The notes below the pieces were generated by a model. It had not been told where the DNA came from and searched no databases. It saw only the letters and a program-made list of their open reading frames with translations. From positions 138,235,437-138,299,436 of the forward strand of contig OV884011.1 in the NCBI GenBank assembly GCA_930367205.1: a stretch of 64,000 bases of DNA, read 5' to 3'. Shown here piece by piece: positions 45,651-58,300 of this stretch (its first letter is position 1; every line of letters begins with the position of its first letter). This stretch comes from Acanthosoma haemorrhoidale. Its lineage: Eukaryota; Arthropoda; Insecta; Hemiptera; Acanthosomatidae. The translations under genes were made by a program, and so were the position numbers.

Positions 45651-47124
45651 AAACAGCCTGACTGAAAAAAGAAGATCTCCCCGTACTCGAATGATATTGG
45701 ACCCTCTTCCACCAGGGTCATCTACGAATGAGCTGAAAGACTGTGACGATTGCAGTGACCAAAGGAAAATGCTTGAGACCTAATAGTCAGCCCACTCGCT
45801 CAGGCAAGAAGCACTGCACCGGAATTTAGCTGCTTAATAGAACCAGCTCTCGGATAATGGACAGGCCGTGTGCAAAAGCATTTCCACTCGCTGAAAATGA
45901 CAGGCAATCATGGCGGAGATGACCCTCCTGCTGGCTTCGAACCCCTCTGATGTGGACTAGGTAAATAAAAGTTTCAAGCTAATCCCGCTGTTTACACTTC
46001 TTGTAGGAAACAAATATCAAAACTTCTTAACCCTATTGAGGGATACAGGGTTATAATGGAACTATTTCAATTAGAAATAGAGCTGTAGGCTTTCTTTTGG
46101 CCAATGCTTTTTCATATTTTCAAGGTGTATTCAATAACTCTACGAACAGTTCTGAAATGGAAAATGAATATGGAAAGCATGAAACAAACAAAATAAACAT
46201 TAAATAACATTGGAATATAAAGAAAATTTAATCTCAAAGCTATGTCTTCATAAAGATAAATATTTAATAAGCCTAACCTTGAAATGATCATTCATTAAGT
46301 TACATTAACACATGCTAATATAATATAATGTGATTTTCCTGGCCAAGAAATGGAAAGGAATAATTTATTTGTAATTTGAATTTATTTTTCCTGATACACA
46401 ACACGTAAGTAAGAAATATTTGTTCATATTTAAATAATTAATATAGTTTGATACAAAGTAACGAACCGTTTAATTGTTGGTATTGTTGCTTGAAGGGGAA
46501 CTAATTTAAAATGTGGGCTCGAAACACAATATTATACAAGAAGGGTAATTTTCATGGAATATTTTTACCATCTGTTAATGATAACCGAAATGACTTAACA
46601 TTCTCGGTTACTTTTATTTTTTATTTTTCGGAGAGTCTTGGCTGCATATTAACTTATACCTAATCAGCGTATATCTAGTTGTTGTTTAATGTGCATTTAA
46701 AGTACTACACCGATTGTATCATTTTGAAGCCCAATTCGGGAGAAAAAAAAATACTTGCAGACTGTGACAAAGTAAAACCTCTCATAAAAATAAAGGCTAT
46801 ATTTACCAAAAACCCGAGTAAAACATGTGTAAAAGTGTCCATGTGATTTCAGCAACCGCTTAAATTATTTTCCGATAAACACTGAAAATAGTATTTCATT
46901 GAATATGTTGGTGTGAATAACTTCAAAGGCTTGCAATATTAATTGGACCCTATATATTTTCGTGTTAGATTGTTGTTCAATAATCTTGAGTCTTGAGAAA
47001 AACAAATGCACCAGAAAAACTACACAATTGGACATATTTCATATGAGCTCAAATATTCATGGAAATGAACTTTTTCTTCTCTTAATGTTTCAATATAACA
47101 GTTAATTTTTACTAAAACACATTT
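45651..47124. other. Spacer; mixed-composition start
   Basis: 45660-45960 is less AT-rich and noncoding, with CAATCATGGCGGAGATG near 45907. The remainder is AT-rich with nothing recognised. Confidence 0.4.
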
Positions 47125-47349
47125 ATTTAATATTTTTTTTCCCCTTAGCTCTCAAACTTATAAAAATAGGATGTGGGAAAAATAAAGAAAAATTATTTTG
47201 GGCTAATGAGTGCCTTTCACTAAGGGGAGTCCCCCATTTGAAGGATGTTTGAGAAGGATATAGGGTGTGGAATGCCTAAAAAGGCGGATGGGATGGAATC
47301 AGGAAGGTAGTGAGAGTCTACCAAGGGTTGAGCCTAGGATTTAATATTT
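47125..47349 (-). mobile_element. LINE-B copy 2: 3'-UTR insertion with exact 11-bp target duplication
   Basis: ATTTAATATTT occurs at 47125-47135 and 47339-47349. Between them the reverse strand carries about 200 bp of the LINE-B 3' UTR (TGAGAGTCTACC, AAGGGGAGTCCCCCATTTGA, TTAGCTCTCAAACTTATAAA on the plus strand) ending in T-runs, the poly(A) tail in reverse. It is about 90% identical to 30096-30290, with an extra AATAAAGAAA insertion. Confidence 0.9.
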
Positions 47350-50049
47350 GGGAAATTGTGCGGTATACTACGTGAGAGTGGAGTATAACCAAGTCGAGAA
47401 TGAGAAATGCTTTGACGTGGTGAGCCAGCAGCCAAATTAAAGTGCACAAGAGGTGATTAAACTTGTGGTCCGTACCCAAACCAATTAAAATAGATTTTAT
47501 ATAGCAGAAAGATACAGTTTTCAGTTAAATTGTTCAATAGAATCTTATTTTAATTCAGCATAAAACTATTTTATTTTAATTCATTTTGCGGAATCGAACG
47601 TCGCTTCTTTTTATTTAATAAATTTTATAGAAAACTGAACATAACACAGCGCCTAACGGTCAATAAGTGGTAAGGTTGTACGGCAAAAAATAAATCAATA
47701 AAGCACAAAAAATAAAGGTGATGCAATTTAACAATGCCATAAAACTGGTGGTAGCCATTGAATACTGATCAGGACCATAACGGCCATGGAAGAGCCAGAT
47801 AAAGCGAGATTTAATTTTATTTTTACTACAGTCATCGTTTATATAACCGATCAATTTCAGTAATGTAAACTTATAACAAGTACAATCTTGTACTTTCTTA
47901 AAAGATATGATTTTCAATATGATATTGATATATATTAAATTTCTAAATTAAAATGTTTATGGCGATAACAATATAGCTGGTAGTAAACAGAAAATTAATG
48001 ATATGAAGTATAAATTCATAACGACATAAATAAAAAATTCTAATACTGTTAAGGGTTATTAAGGGTGGTTAAGGGTCGGGAAAATAATTTTTAATCCTGT
48101 TTTGCAATTATAATTTAAAGAATTTAGTTCAAAATTACATAGTGCGAATGGACAGTCGGTATCTTTGGTTTAATTCACTACTCAAAATTACGGAAATATC
48201 TAAACATTAAAAAAAAATTAATTACTGTAAATTACTCATGATTATTAAATATAACTAAGTTTTGTTAGGTATTTCTTATATCCAATAGGAACTTTATTAA
48301 AAATGTCATATCTCTAGCTTGAAAGAGGACTCGCAAAGACAAAACCAGACAGGCACACCGGTGAAAACGTAAGAGTTTCTGGCTTTGATAAAAAAACAAA
48401 AAAACTAAGAAATTACTGAACTGCCAAAACTTAACATTTAAACTTCAAGGGAGTAATAGAATAACAAACCTTGGCAAAGTTGTACGGAAATAAATCATGA
48501 GTATTTTGAGTTGTGCATAAGTTTTTATCCACACACCGCTTGACCTGGTTACTTCCCATGCAAGCACCTACTCCCGCCTTAACTGTATCCAATTTATATT
48601 GTAAGCAATAAAAATTAAAATGAGTACCTAAAACTTTCTATCATAGTATCTCCGTTAGAAAAAAGAGATAAGGTTTAAAAAATAATTAATCTATCTATTC
48701 ATCATGCTCCGATAGGCAAAACATTATTTTTTATCTCTCCGGACATTTTTTATTTTGTCAATACTTTTTTTTTTTCATATGTTTAAAACTTGGCTGCAAT
48801 ATCTTTTTTATTTCGTGGTTAATACCTTTGTGATTGGATATCCAACAATGGTAGAAACAGTTTGGTACTATAACGTAAGCTGTCCGTTTTACTGTGATGA
48901 ATGAAATACTAGTTATTTGGTGTACCTGGCCCAAACTCCAACTGATTTTGAAACTATATCTAGATCCAAGAATAATCAAAGTATTACCTCAAATGCTCAG
49001 TTATTACCATTATTATTTTGTAAGTTTGATCATAAGCTCAAAAAGTTCCGTCAGGTTCAAACAAAATTAAAGAAATATTTACTACAAATCACTAGCTTCT
49101 AGAAGAAATTAATTAATTAAAAGGGAAACCAAGGATTTGAAATTAAATAACACAAAACAGAGAAACTATAACCAACCGAAAATTCTTATTTTTCAGTGGC
49201 TACATTCAACTCAAGAATCAGACACAGACGTCACCAGAAATCTCTTTAAAAACTTTCGAGGTGATTTCCGTCACTGATTGAATTTAAGGCAATTAGTGAG
49301 GTAAAGCATGCTATGAGGATGTTAGGATATTAGGGTTTAATCAAGAGTAGATAAAATGAAAACTAATAATAAAAACTTATTTTGGCTGTAGAAGGGAGTT
49401 TTATCGTGACAAAAACTATCTGTTGATCCACCACACGGATTAACAACTATTCTAAACAAATAAGTTTGTTACTAAGGCTTTTGTAAATTGTAAAACCTGA
49501 ATTTAACACCATAATTGATCGCACGGTGTTGGTAGGAAACTTTATATTGTGAATTGGCACTAATACAAGCATGTGTATACAACTATTGTATTGTACGGCG
49601 GCATAAATTTTCATTTTTCAAGGAAATTGTATCAGCTTCAACCTTAAACCTTTTTTTTTAATAAACAATAAGACATTTATCTATAGCTGGAAATTGGTAT
49701 AGACACTGGTCTAAGACAGCTCCCAGCTCACGAATTTAGTATCGAACAAAGTGCTAATAGAAATAAATAAATGAATTTTTGTAATAACTACTATTTTCAT
49801 TAAGGAAATAATAAATTAAAGAGTGACAAAAATCTAAGCTTACTAAGATGTAAATATCTAACTAAAACGAAAATTTATAAAAAGTATATTAAATATCCAG
49901 CAAGTGACTTTTAATACCTAAAAACGAAAAACACCAAAATGCATTACACAGTAAATAAAAGTGACAAAGACAAGTTTTAGACCAAACCAGATTTAATTAG
50001 TTAACGACCCTCAAGAGACATTACTTATATGGAGAACTTAATAAATACC
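47350..50049. other. AT-rich spacer
   Basis: No gene supported. TTAAGGG occurs three times at 48050-48078. The reverse frame 47660-47917 has a hydrophobic end but no known family. Confidence 0.45.
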
Positions 50050-50224
50050 GATGGCTTACTTCACAGAAGTGCTAAGTGCAGAGGACTTGTTGGTGTTAAG
50101 TGCAAAATTATTTTAACAAAACATGTTCTACCTAAATTTGTCCAAAAAAAAAATTAGCACTTTTAATAGTATTGTTCCTGAAACCTGCTACAATGTGCTT
50201 AGCACATCTGTGAAGTAAGCCATC
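50050..50224. mobile_element. 175-bp MITE with 31-bp terminal inverted repeats
   Basis: Ends GATGGCTTACTTCACAGAAG (50050...) and, reversed, GATGGCTTACTTCACAGATG (...50224); 27 or 28 of 31 positions match. The interior is AT-rich, has a partial inner inverted repeat (AAGTGC/GCACTT) and no coding capacity. No certain target duplication is visible. The superfamily is undetermined. Confidence 0.75.
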
Positions 50225-53200
50225 AATATGTTCCCAACATTTGTGATTATTCAACAGACATTGAAAACTAGAAGGAATCACCATATTTAATCTACCCTTT
50301 GCCTTTGGACATTTTTAGACCACTTAGGTTAGATTTAAACCAAAAAAATACATTACACATGGGCTAAAAGTACCACAAAAACAACATTTTCTTAGTCTTA
50401 AAGCACGAGGCTTGTCTGTTATAGTGGCAGAAATACGAACTTGACCTGTATTTGACCCTAAAGATTTTAATCAAGAGATGTGACATGTCACTGCATTTAG
50501 CTTTGTTTATTTCTTTCAGCTTTATATTTTCTATAATGTATTGTTTAATACTTCAAATGTCTAATAAGAATTTTTTTGATATTTAGTATCTAATGAAGTA
50601 TTTTTTATTTCATTGTCCAAAACTCTAATTTTTTTTTTCTTCCTAGCCCTTTTAAATTCAAACTCTAAACCTTTTATTAAATATTTTAATAAACGTTGAT
50701 TAAAATAATTAAACAAGAATTAAAAAAATCAGTATTAAGCATCAATTTGATTATTAAACTTTTTTAAGGAACATGAATTTGTTATTTATTACTGAAATAC
50801 TATACGAGGCAGTTCTAAATAGAGATACAATTCATACGCATAAACATTATTTATGCAAAATCTGTCTAAATTTTAAGGATATCATTCTCTATCCAAAACA
50901 GTGTATGTGAGGAATTCACCCTTTTATCAATGGTGATTTATTCAATAAGTTAACACTGCCTGGGGTGTTTAAATAAGAATTAGAATTTTAAATCAAAGCC
51001 ATCGCTAAAAAGATCAAATTAACATTAATCACATCGACAGTTGGAAATGACTAAACAACTTGATTCCTGACTAAACACCGAGAGGATTATTAGTTTTGCA
51101 TAATACAGTTGTCTAACGCTCAGCGAATATTGACAACCGGCCCTCGGACAAACTGTCCACAATTTTAACCGCTTGATTTAATTCAGTGTGAAATGCTGGC
51201 ACGAATAGGTTGTTTGATTTACAGCTTATTAATCATTATTCACAAAGCTGTAAATTAATCATAGCGTTCACGTAAGGTCACCAAAGGATTGTAACTATTA
51301 GGTAACTCCCTTTTTTTCTACGTTGCATCATTTATCAAATGAAACTGTTTTTATGTGTTTTATATAATAAATTAAATGTCATCGAAACCCTTAGGCTGTA
51401 TCCCAAACAATGAGGTACACATACAATACCATGAAATGGGAAAATATTCAATATATATGTATACCCTCATGCAATAATGATTTAAGACAGAGTGGTGGTA
51501 ACCGAAACTGGGCTCTGGAAGAATCTGTAATTATATTATTAATATGATTTAAGGGAAAACACAAGACCATACTTCTTAATAACAGTAATCCATAAATATC
51601 CGTCTTGGCCTCAGCTTGTCCATGACTTAAGGAAGGTACTTTATCTGGGCACTCCTCTTCACAGTATGTCTTTATTTGCCGTTTAAGGCCTCAATAAGTC
51701 ACCAATCTTCTTGCTGCCCTTTTCTAACCTTAGATCCAAGGAGCTGGTCCTTCAAGACCAAGTTAATTTGACTTCGGAACACTCAGAAGAGGCTTCCCCT
51801 GCACGGCTCCCTGATAGTGTTATAGATTCCCCACACTCCACCTCCTATTCTGAAATTTTTTTTTAACGTATCAGTGATTTCCAATCTCTGTCTCACTCAA
51901 AGATATACAGTTTGGGTTCCATCCATACCCTTCTCCCACCGATAACAAGTCATATATAATGGGTATCCATCTATTTTCCCTTATACCAGAGTCCAACATA
52001 CCATAAGTAACCAACGAAGTCTCGTAAGAGTAATGTAAGGAATACTACATAACATTCTGACAAGATTTTTTGTTAATTTAGATAAAATAATGGAAAATAT
52101 GTAACACTAGTCCTGCTTTTGTAGGTTAATACTTTAAACATTATTTGTCGATAATAGCCAAATAAAATTAACCAGTTTTTGTAAAAATTATTTTGTTTCT
52201 GAATATAATGAGTGAAACTTTTCGTAAGTCGCTAGTTGTGTAGTCTTATTAAACGTAGTCTGGTGAGGAAATTGATCCTTTTGGATATACCACCATTAAG
52301 CAGAACAAATCCGGTAGTATAGGAGAGATTTTATAGCATGTAATCAGAAGTTACGGTGTAGTGTTGGGGGTGTTATGCAGTAAATGGCTCCCGATGGATA
52401 TCAGCTAAAGGATATTAGCCTTTCAGTCCTAAATGGGAGTTAATAAAACAAAAACAATATGGTTATCAAGAAGTAAAATGTTATGTTTGTCTACGAATAA
52501 TTATAAAAGTACACATTAATTAATGAGTTAAAACAATATTAAATGGGATTCGATTGCAGTTGAAATCTTTTAGCCCTTGCCACTTTCCATTAATCCATTT
52601 CATTACGAAATCTTCTTTGTTTAGTTGATCTGGTATCTGTATGTAGGTAGAAAGGTCTCCTTTTTTTCGACAGAAAATATCAGAGGCACCCCATATCTGA
52701 TGACTCAGACCGAAAAGAACGAGGGTAGCTCACCCCCTCCCCTCCCATTAGTTGAAATGAAAACTCCCACTCCTCATTGTCAGCGAGCTGTTATCAGGTG
52801 AGGTCAAGCAGCTCGAATTTCCCGACCGTTTCCAATTTCACAAAAATGCTTGACTTTCAACCGATTTGAGAGCAACGGAGGTCTAGCACAAGGTCCATTT
52901 CAATGTGAAGAGTTCTTCAGTGATTCAAGGAATCATTTATCCACCTTTTGCTTCGGGAAGATAAGGAGTTCCATTCACTTCTACCTCCACACCATTCATT
53001 CAAAAAAGAGTTGATAGGGTGTCGGTCTTTGCTATCTTTGGCGACTATAAGAAGATGAGAAACGAAGGTATTTCAACAAGGTCTTCGGGACCTATGTTAC
53101 CCTCCCTTATGTGTACTAAGCCTTCAACATATTAGAGGATTATACTATAATGGTGATTTCATAATATCCACTAGAAGGTTTAGAATAAAACCAAGATATA

Positions 53201-55902
53201 GAATGTTCGATTTTTTGTATACTTGCTGCAGTGCATACTTATATCACATTGATAAACATTTTAAGGCTTAAATTTGCTTGAGTTTCAATCATATTAAAAT
53301 GCAACTAAGGGGAAAACAAAAGTTATTGATACTAATTGGTTATTGATAAATGTTTTTTTTTTAGATTTAATTACTTTTATTGCTATTTGCTTTTTTTCTT
53401 ATATTACTGTTGCTTGTTCGATAATTTCGCAAAACCCAGTATATTTCATAACAAGAGACAGTTGTTCAAGTCAATGTTAGTATATGTTTTATATTGAGAA
53501 AAGATATGCATTATATTTTTTGGAGAAGTTTAGTTTTTTCATGCTCTGTATTGCTATTTATATGTGTGTATCGGTCGTGTTGTTATAAGCGCCTGTTTTA
53601 TAGTACGTGATTCTGATCTATAGTTGAAATTCTGTATTGTCAGAAAGCTAAGAAGAAAATACAAACTTTTTTTTTGTTTTGAAGGCATGTCAACCATAAG
53701 GGTCATTATATATATACGATTATTTTCTTGATTTTTATTTTGCAACAGCGTTTTTTTGTTTTTTTTAACTTTTAATATTTAATATATTAATTAAATTATA
53801 TTTTATTATTTTAAGTGCTTGGAAATAAATCAATAAAATAAATAAACATCGAAGATATGAGGATTGATCGGAGGATCTTGATAAAAACTCTATTACCTAC
53901 CAATATTTCACACATCAGTCCTCTGGCTTTTACATAGTTGTAAAGAATATTTATGCTATAATCCTAATTCCCGCAAGTCCTTGAAGCCGACTGTGTTCTG
54001 TAACATCCAAAGCCCCAAGCAGCTAAGGACAATCACCCTCCCGGATTCACACATGAAGAATTTATTGTACATGTAAAATTCTCATTCCTATAAAGAAGAA
54101 CAATTATTTTAAATAAAAACAGGAACAAATAAAAAGGAATTTTACTTCATACTTCAGAAAATTACAATAATAACAACGATGAATGTTGGTGCAGGTTAGT
54201 AAAGCCAAAAAAAATTACAACGAACTTTTCTGTGTTCGTAATATTAAGTAATTATTCCGATATTTTGTATGATACAATTCCTTAAATTTTTCACTCAAAA
54301 TTATTTGTTTAGTTTGCGGCAGCAATTTTTAACGTCAATCCTTTTGTACTCTGAGCTGTTTTGGGAACTGCTTTCCCGTGGGAGAACTGCTCTAGAAAGA
54401 CCTTCCTCTAGTGAAATACTAATTGAAAAGTCTCCCTCTCTCTTATGGATATGTTGAAAGTAATTTATTTCTACAAGCTTAGGTGTTGCCATTAATCAAG
54501 ACATTAAAGGGAGGGGTGCGAAAACGTCCCATTTTTGATCCCATTGCCTTTGAGGAGAGGCAAGTTTATTCCATTTTTTTCCCTCTACAACCAGCATTAC
54601 CACATAATAAAGTTTTAAAATATTTTATTACATACTTCCTACATTATTATTGTGTAGTGTTTTTTAATGGCAATCCAAAGTAGTTGAAAATGCGTGCTGT
54701 TAAATAAATACTTTTTTTTTTAGGCTAGAAAAACATTATTTCTAGATAGAGCTAGAAGTAACCTATTCCAATCAGGATCAAATTATCTACCAATTTGTAG
54801 TTAAATATAAAAGGCCTTAGTAATTTGATAGTAGTTCCCAGTATAAGATCGATTGTCGTTTTCCCCTTTTAAAATTACTGGGTATTTTTTAACAAACATT
54901 TTTTATTTTATTTCTTAAACTACTCCAGCTATGTAAAAAATAATAATATCAAATTAAATAACCAAAATACTGACTAACAAAAACCAAGCAAACCCGACTT
55001 TGGACGTGTTAATAAAATAAATAGAGGTAAAGAAAAATTGTGAACCGTTCGAAAGTGTCAGGTTTGATTTTGAAAATCGATTGAATGAAAAATCTATAAA
55101 TTTTTTTTCAATAATAGAAATGATTATTTAGTTTCTGGTAAATAGTGCTCTACAATATTTTGTTCATCCCAAAATGATACCTTTTAACTCACTAGAACTA
55201 ACGATAAAAAGAGCTTTATCTCATCTTGCTTCAATATACAATAGGTTCTGGTGAGATGATATTGGTCTTCACGACGTAAACATTATTGTACCTCATTTGT
55301 CTTATTCTGTTTTTAGAATATTTAAAAAAACCTTTTCATTGCATATTTTCGTTAAATAAGTTAATTTTTTTTTAACTGAGAAGATAAATATAATAATTTT
55401 GTTGGGTTTTCATAATATAAAGTAACACTATTAGTCAACCACTTCAAAGGAAAATTAAAATTAATTTTATGTAAAACTGGAGTCATAAAAATTCAAACTT
55501 GAAGGATTGTTTATTAGCAGGAAACTAATGAGAGTTATTTTAGTTTCTTAAAATAAATGTTTTCAAATACTCTAAAATGGTATGTGCTGTATTTGCTAAA
55601 AATCCCAATATGTTATTATTATCAATAAAAAATAACCACTTTTAAAGTTACTTTTGTTATGGAACTGAATAATTTGAATGTCATGACTGTCAAAGAAGAT
55701 TCTTCTCTTAAACTGACACATTATTAAATTTTCATATGACCTTAAAGAAAAAATGATCTACGTGAAAGTTCAGAATGTAATAGGTTTTTAACGGCTAGGA
55801 AAGTTACACATTTACCTAAAATTATGATCATAGAGTATTAGCTTCGGGTACTATGCGCAGTGTATTATTCGAATTTAAAAATTGTTTCCACTCTAAAAAG
55901 CT
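50225..55902. other. 5.7-kb AT-rich spacer with noncoding islands
   Basis: Islands of mixed composition at 51.0-51.3, 51.6-51.85 and 52.55-53.1 kb. The first contains TTTACAGCTT (51218-51227) facing AAGCTGTAAA (51245-51254) and two ATTAATCAT sites. At 51731-51862 the plus strand reads KELVLQDQVNLTSEHSEEA and RLPDSVIDSPHSTSYS, protein-like but only 45 codons. No gene can be supported. Confidence 0.4.
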
Positions 55903-56288
55903 TGTTGTATAATACTTCTAAGCTTCCTTACACCTTTTGAAATAATGAAGTAGCGCAAGCAGGTAAGGATAAAACAAAAGCTTTCACCCCTTCTGTAGTG
56001 AGAGACAATAAAACGGCACGGAAGCGTAGCCTGATGAGAAGTATTGGGTGGCTTTGTATTTTGTAAAAATTTCTCTCCACCCAAGCAGCCGACCAATGGG
56101 AATCGGCGACACAGAAAACCGATACACCGGCCAGCTGTATTGGACCATTAAAGCCAACCAATCAGAACCATGGATTAGTCCTAGAGATGGGCTAGGGTCG
56201 CAACATCCCCCATATGTTCTGACTGTATAAAATATATCTGCTCGGTGTATTCATTCGTACCACTCCTAGAAATAATATCCTCTCAACA
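55903..56288 (+). repeat. Candidate solo LTR (386 bp) with CCAAT, TATA and initiator
   Basis: The segment starts TGTTG and ends CAACA, the inverted termini usual for Copia-type LTRs. Inside are two CCAAT motifs (56091 and 56157 regions), TATAAAA at about 56225 and TCATTC about 27 bases later, i.e. a polymerase II promoter layout. Overlapping reverse frames here are chance. The 5-bp flanks (AAGCT, TTTCT) do not match, and no second LTR exists in the window, so the boundaries are a hypothesis; the promoter layout is better supported. Confidence 0.35.
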
Positions 56289-56429
56289 TTTCTAGGTGTA
56301 GCATATTCTTACACTTCCATAGTATTATTGAGGAGGTGGGTAAGGGGAGTAAAAATTTTTTTTTTTTAAATAAGGGGTCTGTTATGAAACGCAAAGCTGC
56401 TTGTTAAGGCCGATTTTCAGTTATTCCAG
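56289..56429. other. Short spacer
   Basis: Contains a purine-rich stretch (GAGGAGGTGGGTAAGGGGAG) and a T-run; nothing else seen. Confidence 0.4.
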
Positions 56430-56740
56430 CTAGACATAAGAGCTGGCCCAAGAAAGGTTGACGATGCTGCAAGTATGGGAAAGTAAGGCTATACCACAGT
56501 ATATAGTTCTGAGGATTTTAGTGGGCGCCCGAGACAGCCCTGAAAGAAGGCACCATCAGGCAAATCAAAACGCAAAAGAAACAGTGAAAGACCGAAAATG
56601 CGCTGGTTAAAGACGTGGAACCACATGAGCGTTGGATAGGAATCAGAAAATGGAGACACAAAATGCTTGACAGCAATGATTGGAGTGACATCGTTGGCAT
56701 GACTTGTGACACCATGGTGTATGTAATTGCGTAAGGAGGA
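56430..56740 (+). pseudogene. Decayed LINE pol tail (RPKMRWLK motif)
   Basis: At about 56588 the plus strand reads RPKMRWLK, then after a frame change ERWIGIRKWRHKMLDSNDWS followed by DIV. The string 'GRPxxRWLxDVExDLxxLGIrxWRxxAxDRxEWRxIV' closes many insect LINE polymerase proteins, and the spacing fits. Two frame changes and a stop interrupt it. The earlier part (PERRHHQANQNAKET) would be the variable region before it. No RT catalytic motif remains and no 3' end is recognisable. The reverse-strand frame over the same DNA is a shadow. Confidence 0.5.
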
Positions 56741-57553
56741 GAGTACCACCTTCATTCAGTTTTTTTTGTGATACTTTTGTTTGTTAGCATATAAGTGATG
56801 AGGTGTCAATATCATTATTTATCTGAAATTTTAAATGTACATTCCACAACACTTCAACTAATAATAGAAATTCCAATATGGTTTTAATAGTTTATTTTTA
56901 TTTCAGATACTTGTTTTTTATCTGTTAGATATTTTTCAGGAACTGGTAATAACTGTTAGCGAAAATATTGAGCTGGTTTCTTCACAATTATTTAAAATGT
57001 ATTTATTAAACTCAAGCTAGCAAATTTTAATTTCAATAACTGATCTAAATGTTCATCCTCATTGTAGGTGCATCATTCTGTCTATGGATGTGCTATGCCG
57101 GTACTATTTAGTTTATAATATATGTAAGTGATTGAATGGGCACAAATAATATAATTTTTTTTTTTATTACAATAGGCTACTGATACTTCATAACTGGTGT
57201 TTTCTCCCTATTATTTGTTTTCCATAAATATGAACAATATTTTGCTGTAAATATATTTATAATTGAATTATCATACCTTTTTTATGACTGCTAATATTTG
57301 CTTTAACATAAATTTAATCATCCGCTTGAGCAGAGCTGTCAGCTAAGCCCAATATATTTCGAGATTCACCGATATGAGGATAGAAGGGGTATTTCTCGTT
57401 AAACGGGCCGGTCGATGCACGCGACGGGAGAGCTGCAATCACAGCCCTTATGAAAACCACCCCCCAATTATTGCGCTGCCTAATCACAACCTCCTCTATA
57501 TTTTATTATAGCAGGCGATAGCTGATAAGCTACCATCATCCAATTATCTTGCG
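56741..57553. other. Spacer with a mixed-composition island
   Basis: 56760-57300 is AT-rich. 57310-57550 is GC-richer and noncoding, with TTAATCATCC, CCAATTATTGCG and CCAATTATCTTG motifs that resemble homeodomain/CCAAT-type sites. Confidence 0.4.
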
Positions 57554-57840
57554 TTGACAGAGTTATCACGCAATTTAATTACATGGTGGTTTTACCCGGA
57601 GGTGTTTGAATCTTTGATGCACAATTATGGGTGTCGGGTCGTCACTAGGGAGGTACCTGAACACCCTAGCCCTGGTGACAAGTGTGGATTGTTCGAGTTT
57701 ATAACATGGACAATCGTTCCTCGACTCCATTTATGATAGGTATGTGCCCCGACAATGCACTATGTTCAAGAGAAGAGGTACAGAGGTTTCATAAAGAATT
57801 AGTCAAGTTTTCAGAGTTCGAGCAGAAACCAAGCAAGCGT

Positions 57841-58019
57841 CACCGAGTAAAGGTCGCGAGAGCCTCGCGAGGAGACTGACTAGGAAACTGGCGAGGAGAC
57901 TAAGAGACTCATTTCCAGGGCCAGGAGCCCTGGCTTAAGGCATCACCGAGTAAAGGTCGCGAGAGACTCAGAGGCTGATGAGGAGACTGACTAACAGGGC
58001 CAGCAGCCCTGCCTTAAGT
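57841..58019. repeat. Two-unit tandem repeat with a conserved hairpin
   Basis: Unit 1 (57841-57940) and unit 2 (57944-58019, about 24 bp shorter) share CACCGAGTAAAGGTCGCGAG, GAGGAGACTGACTA and a terminal hairpin. The hairpin is CCAGGGC-CAGGA-GCCCTGG in unit 1 and CAGGGC-CAGCA-GCCCTG in unit 2, each followed by TTAAG. Confidence 0.8.
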
Positions 58020-58160
58020 ACCCTCTCTACTTCCTGCTGGGAGGCTGCTAGAGTCTAATCCGGCGGTTAAGGACTGTGGACACCTGTGGGGCTGTACCCA
58101 CGCTTAATTACCCGACCCCTCACCCTCTGGATGTACAGAGGCCCCCTAAAGGGCTGTTAA

Positions 58161-58250
58161 GTTTATGACTGTTTATGACTGCCAGCTGGCGACCCTTTCA
58201 TGTTTATGACTGTTTATGAATGCCAGCTGGTGACCCTCCTCGTTTATGAC
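58161..58250. repeat. ~41-bp tandem repeat containing a palindrome
   Basis: Two units (58161-58201, 58202-58241) each hold GTTTATGACT twice (GTTTATGAAT once in the second), then CCAGCTGG and GACCCT. In the first unit the palindrome extends to GCCAGCTGGC. A third partial unit starts at 58242. Confidence 0.85.
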
Positions 58251-58300
58251 TTAGTCGGCTTCCGCCTTTTATTGCTTAACACTTTTACAATGATTTACAT

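Larger units (their letters stand above)
57554..58300 (+). other. Unidentified, probably mobile segment: short ORFs plus two tandem arrays
   Basis: Frames 57554-57736 and 57682-57879 overlap in different phases. The second reads TPFMIGMCPDNALCSREEVQ, then RFHKELVKFSEFEQKPSKRH and RVKVARASRG, with coding-like composition but no family I know. It runs straight into two tandem arrays (57841-58019 and 58161-58250), with a GC-rich link between. The block differs sharply in composition from the flanks, which suggests an insertion. Ends, strand and class are unknown. Confidence 0.35.

Noticed and set aside
48050..48078. Three TTAAGGG units as a telomere-like tract
   Set aside because: Only three imperfect units, and the motif is not the insect telomere repeat TTAGG.
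57841..58250. Tandem repeats as a CRISPR array
   Set aside because: Units are adjacent with no unique spacers, only two to three copies, and the context is a eukaryotic genome.
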